Origin: Fidelibacterota bacterium
GTDB taxonomy: Bacteria; Fidelibacterota; Marinisomatia; Marinisomatales; UBA1611
DNA length: 64,000 nt
Assembly: GCA_018649625.1 (NCBI GenBank)
Contig: JABIHN010000016.1
Coordinates: 32,351 to 96,350 of the forward strand
Direction of reading: 5' to 3'
The notes below the pieces were generated by a model. That model did not search any database, had not been told where the DNA came from, and saw nothing but the letters and a program-made list of their open reading frames with translations. Numbering within the stretch: the stretch's first letter is position 1; every line of letters begins with the position of its first letter. The translations under genes were made by a program, and so were the position numbers. Of the stretch, positions 11,125-20,342 are shown in pieces.

Positions 11125-11675
11125 TTGCCTTTATTGGTCTAGGTAACCCCGGTGATAAATATGCAAATACAAAACATAATGCAGGATTTTGGGTGGTGGA
11201 TGAGTTTGCCAAAAGGCAAAAAATATCCTTTAAACCAGGAAAAGGCGATTTTGTGTATGCTCAACATCAGCGGCGTGAAGTTTTGTTGATAAAACCAACA
11301 ACAGGGATGAACCTAAGTGGAAATGCAGTAAAAGAAGTTGCCAATCAGTGGAGTCTTTTGCCTGTAGATATACATGTTATCGTGGATGATGTGGATTTAC
11401 CACTTGGGTCAATCCGAATTCGCCCAAAAGGGGGCGACGGATGTCATCGTGGAATGGAAAATATAATTTATCAGCTACAATCAGACTTATTTCCTAGAAT
11501 CCGTTTAGGGATTGGCACAGATCAAAATATGCGACCTGCAGAAAAATATGTGTTAAAACCATTTAGAGCGGATGATGAACTTGAAGTAGAAGTCATGGTT
11601 AAGCGTGGCGCAGATGCTTTAACAAATCTTTTGGTCCGTGGGTTAAACCACACCATGAATAATTTTAATTCTTAA
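11121..11675 (+). CDS. pth: Peptidyl-tRNA hydrolase
   Basis: [50 protein letters not shown]; 4-bp overlap with rplY. Confidence 0.97.
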   Translation: MIAFIGLGNPGDKYANTKHNAGFWVVDEFAKRQKISFKPGKGDFVYAQHQRREVLLIKPTTGMNLSGNAVKEVANQWSLLPVDIHVIVDDVDLPLGSIRIRPKGGDGCHRGMENIIYQLQSDLFPRIRLGIGTDQNMRPAEKYVLKPFRADDELEVEVMVKRGADALTNLLVRGLNHTMNNFNS

Positions 11676-11697
11676 TAATGAAGGAGAAATAGAACTC

Positions 11698-13821
11698 ATG
11701 AGTTCTTACTTAATATATGTGATGGGTGCCGCCGTTTTGGCTATGGTATTCTCATTTTGGAAATCGAGTTGGATTGAAGCCCAAGATGAAGGAACAGATC
11801 GCATGAAATCAATAGGTGCGAGTATTGCTGAAGGCGCCATGGCTTTTTTAAAGGCCGAATATCGTATTTTAGCTATTTTTGTTGTAGCTGTAGCAATCAT
11901 GTTAGGATTGGCAAACATGGGGAGAGCAGATTCTAGTCCATTAATTGCTTTGTCATTTATTGTTGGTGCTGTTACATCTGCACTTGCAGGATTTTTGGGA
12001 ATGAAAGTTGCAACCAAAGCTAATAACAGAACAACAAATGCAGCTAGAACAAGTCTTGCAAAAGCATTAAATGTTGCTTTTACTGGCGGTTCTGTGATGG
12101 GTCTCTCAGTTGTTGGCTTAGGGGTTCTTGGTTTGGGTGGTTTATTTATTTTTTACACTTCCAAATTTGGTAGTAGTACTTCACAAATAAATTTAGTTTT
12201 AAATGTTATTTCAGGTTTTTCGTTAGGCGCATCATCCATTGCTTTGTTTGCACGAGTGGGTGGGGGTATTTATACCAAAGCAGCAGATGTTGGTGCTGAT
12301 TTAGTTGGGAAAGTTGAAGCCGGTATTCCTGAAGATCATCCATTAAACCCTGCTACTATTGCTGATAATGTTGGTGATAATGTTGGTGATGTTGCTGGAA
12401 TGGGAGCTGATTTATTTGAATCATACGTTGGGTCTATTGTTGGATCTATGGTATTAGGTGCAAGCATTTATGCTTCAGGAGTTACTGACGGGTTTAATTT
12501 TGTTCTTCTACCGCTTTATATTGCAGGTGCTGGTATTATTGTTTCTATTATAGGCACTTTTATGGTATCTGTTAAAGAAGGTGGTGATCCACAAAAAGCA
12601 CTAAATATTGGTGAATTTGGGAGTTCGGCTATCATGGTTGCGGTTATCTATTTTTTGATAATTAATACATTACCTGCATCTCATGCTATGGGTGTTTTTT
12701 GGGCAACAGTTATTGGATTAGTTGCTGGCTTGGGAATAGGTATGATAACTGAACATTATACAGGCACTGGAACACCTCCTGTTTTATCGATTGTTAAACA
12801 ATCTTTGACTGGACCGGCTACAAATCTTATAGCTGGTTTGGGTGTTGGAATGCAATCTACTGCTATTCCAATTTTAATTCTTGCTGCTGCTATTATTGGT
12901 GCTCATCATTTTGCTGGGCTTTATGGTATTGCAATGGCTGCCTTGGGCATGCTTGCAAACACAGGTATCCAATTAGCAGTTGATGCTTATGGTCCAATAT
13001 CGGATAATGCTGGTGGAATTGCTGAAATGGCTGGATTACCAGAAGAAGTTCGTGAACGCACGGATAAATTAGATGCAGTTGGAAATACAACTGCTGCTAT
13101 AGGTAAAGGTTTTGCCATTGGGTCAGCGGCCTTAACTGCTTTAGCATTATTTGCTGCATTTATGGTGCAAACAGGAATTAAAACTATTGATATTGCAAAT
13201 CCGATGGTTATGGCAGGTTTATTTGTTGGTGGTATGTTACCCTTTTTATTTTCTTCTATGGCAATGAATGCTGTAGGTCGTGCTGCTATGGCAATGATTG
13301 AAGAAGTTCGACGTCAATTTAGAGATATTCCAGAATTAAAAGCAGCGCTTGTTGTATTAGGAAAAGGGGATGAATCTACTTGGACTGAAGATGAAAAATC
13401 GATTTATGAATTAGGATTGACCAAAGCAGAACATGGAAAATGTGTTGAAATTTCAACACAGTCAGCCCTTAGGGAAATGGTGCTTCCTGGTGTACTTGCT
13501 ATCTCGAGTCCTGTGATTGTTGGTTTTATTTTTGGTCCAGAAACATTGGGTGGTTTATTAGCCGGTGTTACTGTGTCGGGTGTATTGATGGCAATCTTCC
13601 AGTCAAATGCTGGTGGCGCTTGGGACAATGCAAAGAAAATGATTGAAGAAGGTGTAGAGGTTGGTGGAGAAATGTTAAAAAAGGGATCTGAAGCTCATAA
13701 AGCTGCTGTTGTAGGTGATACAGTTGGTGATCCTTTTAAAGATACTTCAGGACCATCTCTCAATATTTTAATTAAACTGATGTCAGTGGTTTCACTGGTT
13801 ATCGCACCGTTAATTGCGTAA
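11698..13821 (+). CDS. hppA: Membrane-bound ion-translocating pyrophosphatase, K+-dependent type by motif
   Basis: Multi-TM protein with [93 protein letters not shown]. Confidence 0.97.
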   Translation: MSSYLIYVMGAAVLAMVFSFWKSSWIEAQDEGTDRMKSIGASIAEGAMAFLKAEYRILAIFVVAVAIMLGLANMGRADSSPLIALSFIVGAVTSALAGFLGMKVATKANNRTTNAARTSLAKALNVAFTGGSVMGLSVVGLGVLGLGGLFIFYTSKFGSSTSQINLVLNVISGFSLGASSIALFARVGGGIYTKAADVGADLVGKVEAGIPEDHPLNPATIADNVGDNVGDVAGMGADLFESYVGSIVGSMVLGASIYASGVTDGFNFVLLPLYIAGAGIIVSIIGTFMVSVKEGGDPQKALNIGEFGSSAIMVAVIYFLIINTLPASHAMGVFWATVIGLVAGLGIGMITEHYTGTGTPPVLSIVKQSLTGPATNLIAGLGVGMQSTAIPILILAAAIIGAHHFAGLYGIAMAALGMLANTGIQLAVDAYGPISDNAGGIAEMAGLPEEVRERTDKLDAVGNTTAAIGKGFAIGSAALTALALFAAFMVQTGIKTIDIANPMVMAGLFVGGMLPFLFSSMAMNAVGRAAMAMIEEVRRQFRDIPELKAALVVLGKGDESTWTEDEKSIYELGLTKAEHGKCVEISTQSALREMVLPGVLAISSPVIVGFIFGPETLGGLLAGVTVSGVLMAIFQSNAGGAWDNAKKMIEEGVEVGGEMLKKGSEAHKAAVVGDTVGDPFKDTSGPSLNILIKLMSVVSLVIAPLIA

Positions 13822-13838
13822 ATAAATAAGGAGACATT

Positions 13839-14366
13839 ATGCGGTATTATGAAACACTCTATATTGTAAATCCAAATCTGGAAAATGAAGCCCTGGATAC
13901 TACCATGGCAGAGATTGGTACTGAACTAGAGAAATCAAAATCAAAAATAATCAACCATCGTATGTGGAGCAAAAAACGGCTTGCATATCACATTGATAAA
14001 CAAAAATACGGTTCTTACATTTTGTTACAATTTGAAGGTGGGGATCAAGAAGAGATGAACGAGTTCAACACTTGGATGAAACTAAACAATACAGTTTTAC
14101 GTCACATGACAATTGTTTTAGAAGAAAAGCCAGACGTTTATAAAGAAGAAGTAAAAGAAGAACCAAAATCAGATCCTGCAAACGAATCTAAAGATGCATC
14201 CGATGCTAAAACAGAAGATGTAGAATCTTCAGATGAGAAAAGTTCGGAAAAACCAGAAAAAGAATCAACTGAGTCAAAATCAGAAGGTCAATCACCTGAA
14301 TCGGATAATGTTGATGAGAAATCAAATGAAGACAATAAAGAAACTGAAGAAAAGGAGGCTGAATAA
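13839..14366 (+). CDS. rpsF: 30S ribosomal protein bS6 with long acidic C-terminal extension
   Basis: [40 protein letters not shown]; followed by rpsR and rplI. Confidence 0.94.
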   Translation: MRYYETLYIVNPNLENEALDTTMAEIGTELEKSKSKIINHRMWSKKRLAYHIDKQKYGSYILLQFEGGDQEEMNEFNTWMKLNNTVLRHMTIVLEEKPDVYKEEVKEEPKSDPANESKDASDAKTEDVESSDEKSSEKPEKESTESKSEGQSPESDNVDEKSNEDNKETEEKEAE

Positions 14367-14593
14367 TGGCTTTCCAAAGTAGAAAGAAATTTTGCTATTT
14401 TAAAGAAAATGGCATCACAGACATCGATTATAAAGATGTAAAATTATTACGTCGTTTTGTGAATGATCAAGGTAAAATTATGCCTCGTCGAATCACAGGA
14501 AGCAGTGCAAAAATGCATCGTAAATTAGTTCGAGCTGTAAAACGTTCTCGTTCAATTGCATTAATGCCATATGTTGACCGTAGCTCAGAATAA
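14366..14593 (+). CDS. rpsR: 30S ribosomal protein bS18
   Basis: [39 protein letters not shown]...[19 protein letters not shown]. Confidence 0.97.
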   Translation: MAFQSRKKFCYFKENGITDIDYKDVKLLRRFVNDQGKIMPRRITGSSAKMHRKLVRAVKRSRSIALMPYVDRSSE

Positions 14594-14599
14594 GGGGAA

Positions 14600-15046
14600 A
14601 TGATGGAAATTATATTATTACAAGATGTAAATGGTTTGGGTGAAGCAGGTGATATTGTAGATGTAAAACCTGGGTATGCCCGAAATAAATTGGTCCCCGA
14701 TGGATTAGCACTTCGTGCGTCTAAGCGGAATTTGGCTGTAGCAGATGAACGGAAACAGATTGAAAAGAGACGAAAGAATCGCGTAACTGCTGCCGAGGAA
14801 GTTATTGTTGAAAAACTATCTAAAACAGAAATTACCATCGAAGCCCAAGTAGGCGAAGAAGATAAAATGTTTGGCTCTATTACCACTATTGATATCCACA
14901 AAGCTCTTGTAGAAAAAGGGATTACTGTGGACCGACATGCCATCATGTTAGATGAACCCATCAAAGCGTTGGGAATCTACCATGTGCCGGTTCGTGTCAC
15001 ATCTAAATTAAATGGTGATGTGAAGGTCTACGTGATCAAATCATAA
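14600..15046 (+). CDS. rplI: 50S ribosomal protein bL9
   Basis: MEIILLQDVNGLGEAGDIVDVKPGYARNKLVP, KMFGSIT. Confidence 0.97.
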   Translation: MMEIILLQDVNGLGEAGDIVDVKPGYARNKLVPDGLALRASKRNLAVADERKQIEKRRKNRVTAAEEVIVEKLSKTEITIEAQVGEEDKMFGSITTIDIHKALVEKGITVDRHAIMLDEPIKALGIYHVPVRVTSKLNGDVKVYVIKS

Positions 15047-15064
15047 ACAATACTAGATCAATTC

Positions 15065-15110
15065 AACCCCTGCAACTTGGTATTTTAATTATCAGGTGCA
15101 GGGGTTTTTT
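15065..15110 (+). terminator. Rho-independent terminator downstream of rplI
   Basis: AACCCCTGCA ... TGCAGGGGTT stem followed by a T-run (GGGGTTTTTT). Confidence 0.85.
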
Positions 15111-15148
15111 ATTGCTCCGCTAAAATCTGACCCATAAACTCATGCCTT

Positions 15149-17386
15149 ATGTTTGCAGATGTTGCCTTCCCTATCTCCGGTTTTCAAACCTTTACCTACA
15201 AGATTCCCAAGGATCTGGTATCGGAAGTGCAAATCGGGTCCCGTGTCACAGTCCAGTTTGGTCCCAGAAAAACACAGGGAATTGTTACGGGACTAAAAAA
15301 TGAATCATCCTTCTCTGGTAAAATAAAAGACATTGCAGGATTGGTGGATAATTTGCCCATCATGACCCCGGAGCTCTGGAAATTGATCCAATGGATGAGC
15401 CAATATTATGTAACCCCATTAGGGCAAGTTGGGAAAGCTGTATTACCGAAAAATTTGTCAACGCGGTACAATCCACCTAAAAGTTGGATGGTACAAGCCA
15501 AGCCAATTTTTGATGACGAAGATTTGGAAGCAGTCAAAAAACGAGCGCCCAAACAATATGAAGTATATCAAAAAATTTGGAAAGTTAAAAAACCTATCCA
15601 AGTTTCATCTCTGAAAGATTTGGCATCGAATCCATTGAATGTATGCAGAGGATTAGAAAAAAGAAAACTTGTAACATTATTTGAAGAAACATCTTTACCA
15701 GACATAACAGGCTTCACGTTTGATCCAATTCATAAAAAAGTATCCTTTAATTCGCATCAACAAGTAGCAGTTGATGCAATATGTAAATCACTGGATAAAA
15801 AAGAATATTCACCTTTTCTTTTACATGGTGTAACGGGAAGTGGTAAAACCGAAATTTATGTAGAGGGTGTTCGTCATTGCCTTGCTCAAAAAAGAACTGC
15901 TATTATTTTACTACCAGAAATTTCACTCACACCACAAATTGCTGGCCGATTTCGAGCTGTATTTGGAGATACGATTGCATTATGGCATTCAAAACTTACT
16001 CAAGCGCAACGCTCATGGACGTGGAAAGAAATTTGCAAGGGAACCTTCAAGGTTGTGATTGGTGCCCGGAGCGCAGTATTTGCACCCTTAAAACATCTCG
16101 GTCTTATTGTGATTGATGAAGAACAGGAGTCGTCTTTTCGTCAGGATTCTCCCGCACCAAGATATCATGCTCGTGACGTTGCTTTGATGCGTGCAACCTA
16201 TGAAGGGGCTTCCGTTGTTTTATCTAGTGCCACTCCTAGTCTTGAAAGTTATTATAATTATCTTCATAAAAAACTAAGTTATCTCCATTTACCTGAACGA
16301 TATGGTGGCGCAAAATACCCTCATGTCCATTTGGTAGATATGTTATCTGATCAAGAAGAATCAGGGAAATATGGACAAATATTTTCGGGATTGCTTCAAG
16401 ATAAAATTGAAGATCGTCTCAATAAAAAAGAACAAATTATATTACTTCAGAATCGAAGAGGGTATTCTCCTGTAATTCGGTGTGGAGATTGCGGTGAAAT
16501 TGTAATGTGCCCTCAATGTAAGGTTGCTTTAACATTTCATAGTAAAGGATCTCAACTTATTTGTCACTTTTGTGGGCATATTGAAATAAAACAACGTGAA
16601 ACTTGTATTCATTGTAGGTGCTCTAATATGAAATATTCTGGTACGGGTACACAAAGAGTGGAATCCATTCTCGAAGAAACATTCCCTCAAGCAAGAGTCG
16701 CTAGATTGGATATGGATACGGCAGGAACAAGCCAAGGATTGATTTCAATTTTAAAAGCATTTGCGAATGGAGAGATTGATATATTATTGGGAACACAAAT
16801 GATCGCCAAAGGATTGGATTTTCCAAATGCGACATTGGTGGGAATTATTAATGCAGATCTTGGGCTTCATTTACCGGATTTTCGTTCCGGTGAACGTATT
16901 TTTCAATTAATTTATCAGGCATCTGGAAGAGCTGGAAGGCGAAAAATTCCAGGAGAAGTGGTAATTCAAACTTATGTTCCGGATAATCCGGTCATTAAAA
17001 ATGCGGCAAAATTAGATATGATTAAATATTATAATATCGCATTAAGTGAGCGAAATGAGTTAAAATACCCTCCATTTAGTTGGATGGCAAAAATTGAAAT
17101 TACGGGGGAAAACCAAATAGCTGTAGATTCTTTATCGGAACGAATATCGAAATTATTGAATGGAAAATATAAAGGATTAGACGTTTTGGGACCAGCACCA
17201 TGTTATTTAGAAAAACTTCGGAACCAATATAGGTTTCAAATCGTCTTTAAGTCATTAAAGTCTATAGATCCCAATGGATATAGACTTCACAAATTTATTC
17301 AGGATAATTTTATGGATATTCAAAAAAAGTACCGTCCAGGAAAAAATAGGATTAATATTCATTTTGATCCGCTTAGTTTAATATAA
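15149..17386 (+). CDS. priA: Primosomal protein N' (helicase PriA)
   Basis: LLHGVTGSGKTEIY, LLPEISLTPQ, DEEQESSFRQ, four-Cys-pair zinc region CGDCGEIVMCPQC...CHFCG...CIHCRC, LLGTQMIAKGLDFPN, QASGRAGRR. Confidence 0.97.
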   Translation: MFADVAFPISGFQTFTYKIPKDLVSEVQIGSRVTVQFGPRKTQGIVTGLKNESSFSGKIKDIAGLVDNLPIMTPELWKLIQWMSQYYVTPLGQVGKAVLPKNLSTRYNPPKSWMVQAKPIFDDEDLEAVKKRAPKQYEVYQKIWKVKKPIQVSSLKDLASNPLNVCRGLEKRKLVTLFEETSLPDITGFTFDPIHKKVSFNSHQQVAVDAICKSLDKKEYSPFLLHGVTGSGKTEIYVEGVRHCLAQKRTAIILLPEISLTPQIAGRFRAVFGDTIALWHSKLTQAQRSWTWKEICKGTFKVVIGARSAVFAPLKHLGLIVIDEEQESSFRQDSPAPRYHARDVALMRATYEGASVVLSSATPSLESYYNYLHKKLSYLHLPERYGGAKYPHVHLVDMLSDQEESGKYGQIFSGLLQDKIEDRLNKKEQIILLQNRRGYSPVIRCGDCGEIVMCPQCKVALTFHSKGSQLICHFCGHIEIKQRETCIHCRCSNMKYSGTGTQRVESILEETFPQARVARLDMDTAGTSQGLISILKAFANGEIDILLGTQMIAKGLDFPNATLVGIINADLGLHLPDFRSGERIFQLIYQASGRAGRRKIPGEVVIQTYVPDNPVIKNAAKLDMIKYYNIALSERNELKYPPFSWMAKIEITGENQIAVDSLSERISKLLNGKYKGLDVLGPAPCYLEKLRNQYRFQIVFKSLKSIDPNGYRLHKFIQDNFMDIQKKYRPGKNRINIHFDPLSLI

Positions 17387-18301
17387 ATGATAAATAGAAA
17401 ACAGACTCTAATAATCTTACTTCAATTTTCAATATCTATTTGTATTGCTGAGACAGGTTATCCAGGATTTGATGTATTTACATCATCTTCTCAATTAGGA
17501 TTGGGTGGAGCAGGTTATTTATTTTCATCACCAATTTCATCCAAAGTAAATCCTGCTGTCTCTGATACGGGTAAATATTTTTCAACATCAATTATTCGAT
17601 ATCAAGCGGGAATTACTAGTCAAAGTGTTGGGATGAGTCTCCCCTGGAATAAAGGGATGACTACTTTTTCAATTCGCCACATTTCTTATGGAACCTTTGA
17701 TGGATATGATAATAATTTTCAATCAACAGGGACATATCAATCTAGTGATACTTGGGTTCAAGGTGGATATTCAAAACAATTGAATACACTCCCGTTGAGC
17801 ATTGGTGCGTCAACTCAAATTTATTCTTCATCTTTAAAAGATTCTCAAATTAAAGCAATATTATTGTCCGTAGGAGGGGAATTTTATATACATAAAATTC
17901 AATCCACATTTGGTTTATCATTGCATAATTTAGGGAAAACATTTAGAAGTAATAATTTTGCAAATGGATCCCTTAGTCCTAAAACAGTTATTAGTACTTC
18001 AAAAAAAATTACTCACCTCCCTCTCACCTTATTTTTTGATACAGTATTTTCAAAATCTCAACAGGAACCTGAAGTATTTATTGGAGGAAATTTCAAATTA
18101 AAAAATGATATTTACATTAAGTGGGGGACATCTACTCGGAAAATATCTCATAATACTAAACAAGATTTTCTTCGTTCGGTCTTTGGAGCTTCGGGTCTTG
18201 GATTTGGTTTTTCTTCCGGGAGTATCAGTATTCACTATGGTACTTTTATTTTTGGAACGGGATCTACCATCCATGGTTTAGAAATTGGAATTCAACTATA
18301 A
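17387..18301 (+). CDS. Predicted outer-membrane beta-barrel protein (PorV/PorQ-like)
   Basis: Signal peptide, GYPGFDVFTSSSQLGLGGAGYLFSSPISSKVNPAV, alternating beta-strand pattern. Family assignment tentative. Confidence 0.55.
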   Translation: MINRKQTLIILLQFSISICIAETGYPGFDVFTSSSQLGLGGAGYLFSSPISSKVNPAVSDTGKYFSTSIIRYQAGITSQSVGMSLPWNKGMTTFSIRHISYGTFDGYDNNFQSTGTYQSSDTWVQGGYSKQLNTLPLSIGASTQIYSSSLKDSQIKAILLSVGGEFYIHKIQSTFGLSLHNLGKTFRSNNFANGSLSPKTVISTSKKITHLPLTLFFDTVFSKSQQEPEVFIGGNFKLKNDIYIKWGTSTRKISHNTKQDFLRSVFGASGLGFGFSSGSISIHYGTFIFGTGSTIHGLEIGIQL

Positions 18302-19503
18302 TGTTTAAAAAAATTATTTTTCTCATTTTCATCGGAATGATTTCTGCGCAAAATAATTATCCAATTGTATTAGTTCATGGATTTATGGGTTGGGGTACTG
18401 AAGAGATGGGCGGGTACAAGTATTGGGGCGGTTCAGAAGATTACGCCCAATTTCTTAGAGATGAAGGTCATACTGTTTTTACTGTTTCCATAGGCCCTGT
18501 TTCATCTAATTGGGAGCGTGCTATAGAAGTTTACTCTCAATTAAAAGGTGGTCAGGTAGATTATGGGAAAGCACATTCCAATCAATTTTCACTCATTCAA
18601 AAACCTGAAGGTAAAATTTATACTGCACTTTACCCAGAATGGGATGAAAACCATCCAGTTCATCTTATTGGACATAGCATGGGCGGGCAAACGGCTAGAA
18701 TGTTACAATACTTATTAACCCATGAAATAATGGAAGATGATAATAATGGAATTGCTGAAGAATCGAGTCTGCTGAGTGGTCTTCATCAGAATTGGATTCG
18801 GAGTATTACATCAATATCTACGCCTCATGATGGAACTACATTGGCAGATATTGTAACTCGGACGATGCCATTTGTACAGTATTTTGTTGGATTGGCTGGC
18901 GTTGTGGGTACCCGTTTTTATGAATTCGATTTAGAACAATGGGGTTTTTCTCGTGAAGAAGAAGAATCTTGGACTGGATATGTCAAGCGAATGAGAACTC
19001 ATAATGCTTGGGATTCAAAAAATATGAGTTCGTGGGAGTTAAGTATTGAAGGCGCTAAAGAATTAAATGCATTTCTTCAAGTTGATCCGGATGTGTATTA
19101 TTTCTCGATTAGTACCACAACGACAATTAAAAAAGATGAATCTCAATATCATATTCCTATTAATGGGACATCTCTTTTAACACGAACACGATCAAAGATA
19201 ATTGGCTCAAGAGTTGGATATTGGAACGATGGCTCCGCAACAGATTCTACTTGGTATGAAAATGATGGGATTGTTAACACGCGATCTATGCGAGGTCCCA
19301 CTACAGGTGCGAATGGCCCTGACCCAATTGTAAAATATGATGAAAATGAATTATTAATACCTGGACAATGGTATACACTCGGTCCTTTCCAGATTGATCA
19401 CTGGAATATTGTGGGGCATCTTGGTACTGAAGAGGCTAATGCTTTTGCAAAACAAATACTATTCAATCAAGCAGTTCGATTAAAGGCGCTTCCATCTTTT
19501 TGA
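18301..19503 (+). CDS. Secreted triacylglycerol lipase-like alpha/beta hydrolase
   Basis: YPIVLVHGFMGWGTEEMGGYKYWGG, nucleophile elbow GHSMGG, STPHDGT, QIDHWNIVGHLG; resembles the family I.5/staphylococcal lipase group. Confidence 0.85.
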   Translation: MFKKIIFLIFIGMISAQNNYPIVLVHGFMGWGTEEMGGYKYWGGSEDYAQFLRDEGHTVFTVSIGPVSSNWERAIEVYSQLKGGQVDYGKAHSNQFSLIQKPEGKIYTALYPEWDENHPVHLIGHSMGGQTARMLQYLLTHEIMEDDNNGIAEESSLLSGLHQNWIRSITSISTPHDGTTLADIVTRTMPFVQYFVGLAGVVGTRFYEFDLEQWGFSREEEESWTGYVKRMRTHNAWDSKNMSSWELSIEGAKELNAFLQVDPDVYYFSISTTTTIKKDESQYHIPINGTSLLTRTRSKIIGSRVGYWNDGSATDSTWYENDGIVNTRSMRGPTTGANGPDPIVKYDENELLIPGQWYTLGPFQIDHWNIVGHLGTEEANAFAKQILFNQAVRLKALPSF

Positions 19504-20342
19504 ATACTGTTTATTATCATATTAAACTATTTCGCCCTCTTAATGTCTTTATAGCTGGGCTTGCCATGATTATTGCATCAGCAATAATGGGAACACTTCA
19601 CGAAATAGAAATAGTCCTAATCGTGATGTTAGTTGTCATGAGTTTTGCTGCTGCTGCAAATGCCTTGAATGATGTTGTGGATGTTGAGATTGACCGTATT
19701 AACCGTCCCATGCGACCCATCCCATCGGGAAATGTAAAAAAAAGTTCAGCACTGATTCTTTCGTGTTTACTTTTTATTGTGGGAACAATATTGTGTTTGA
19801 AACTTCCTGAATCTGCTAAAGTTATTGGTATTGTAATAGCTATGCCTTTGATGATTATTTATAGCAAGTATTTGAAAGGCCTTCCTCTTATTGGCAATAT
19901 TACAATTGCATTTATTTTAGGATTATCATTTCTTTTTTGTGGAGCGGCATTCAATGCTACAACGTCTATGTGGATTCCTATGGTATTGGCGTTTGGACTA
20001 ACTTTAGTCCGAGAATTGGTAAAAGATATTGCCGATATGGATGGAGACCAATCTCTAGGACTAAAAACATTTCCAATTGTGGTAGGCATTGAAAAAGCAA
20101 TTCAATTAACAATTTTTCTTAGTGCGTGTATTGGGGTGGTTGCTTTTCTTCCATTTCTTAATGGAATATATGGCATTTGGTATGGCATTTTGTTAATACT
20201 CGGCGTTGAGATTCCTTTGGGTGTCGTTGTAGCTTCTCTACTGAATAATCCGGGAATTTCGTCCGCAAGCCATGCTGCTCGGATCTTAAAATTTAGTACA
20301 TTAATGGGACTAATCGCAATTTACGCAGGAACACTTTCATGA
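19500..20342 (+). CDS. UbiA-family prenyltransferase, geranylgeranylglycerol-phosphate geranylgeranyltransferase-like
   Basis: NDVVDVEIDRINRPMRPIPSG and DIADMDGDQSLGLKTFPIVVG motifs, multi-TM; TTG start. Confidence 0.85.
   Translation: MNTVYYHIKLFRPLNVFIAGLAMIIASAIMGTLHEIEIVLIVMLVVMSFAAAANALNDVVDVEIDRINRPMRPIPSGNVKKSSALILSCLLFIVGTILCLKLPESAKVIGIVIAMPLMIIYSKYLKGLPLIGNITIAFILGLSFLFCGAAFNATTSMWIPMVLAFGLTLVRELVKDIADMDGDQSLGLKTFPIVVGIEKAIQLTIFLSACIGVVAFLPFLNGIYGIWYGILLILGVEIPLGVVVASLLNNPGISSASHAARILKFSTLMGLIAIYAGTLS

Noticed and set aside
14467-14964. Minus-strand ORF of 165 aa overlapping rpsR/rplI
   Set aside because: Fully antisense to two unambiguous ribosomal protein genes; low-complexity Ser/Thr/Phe translation and no recognisable domain.
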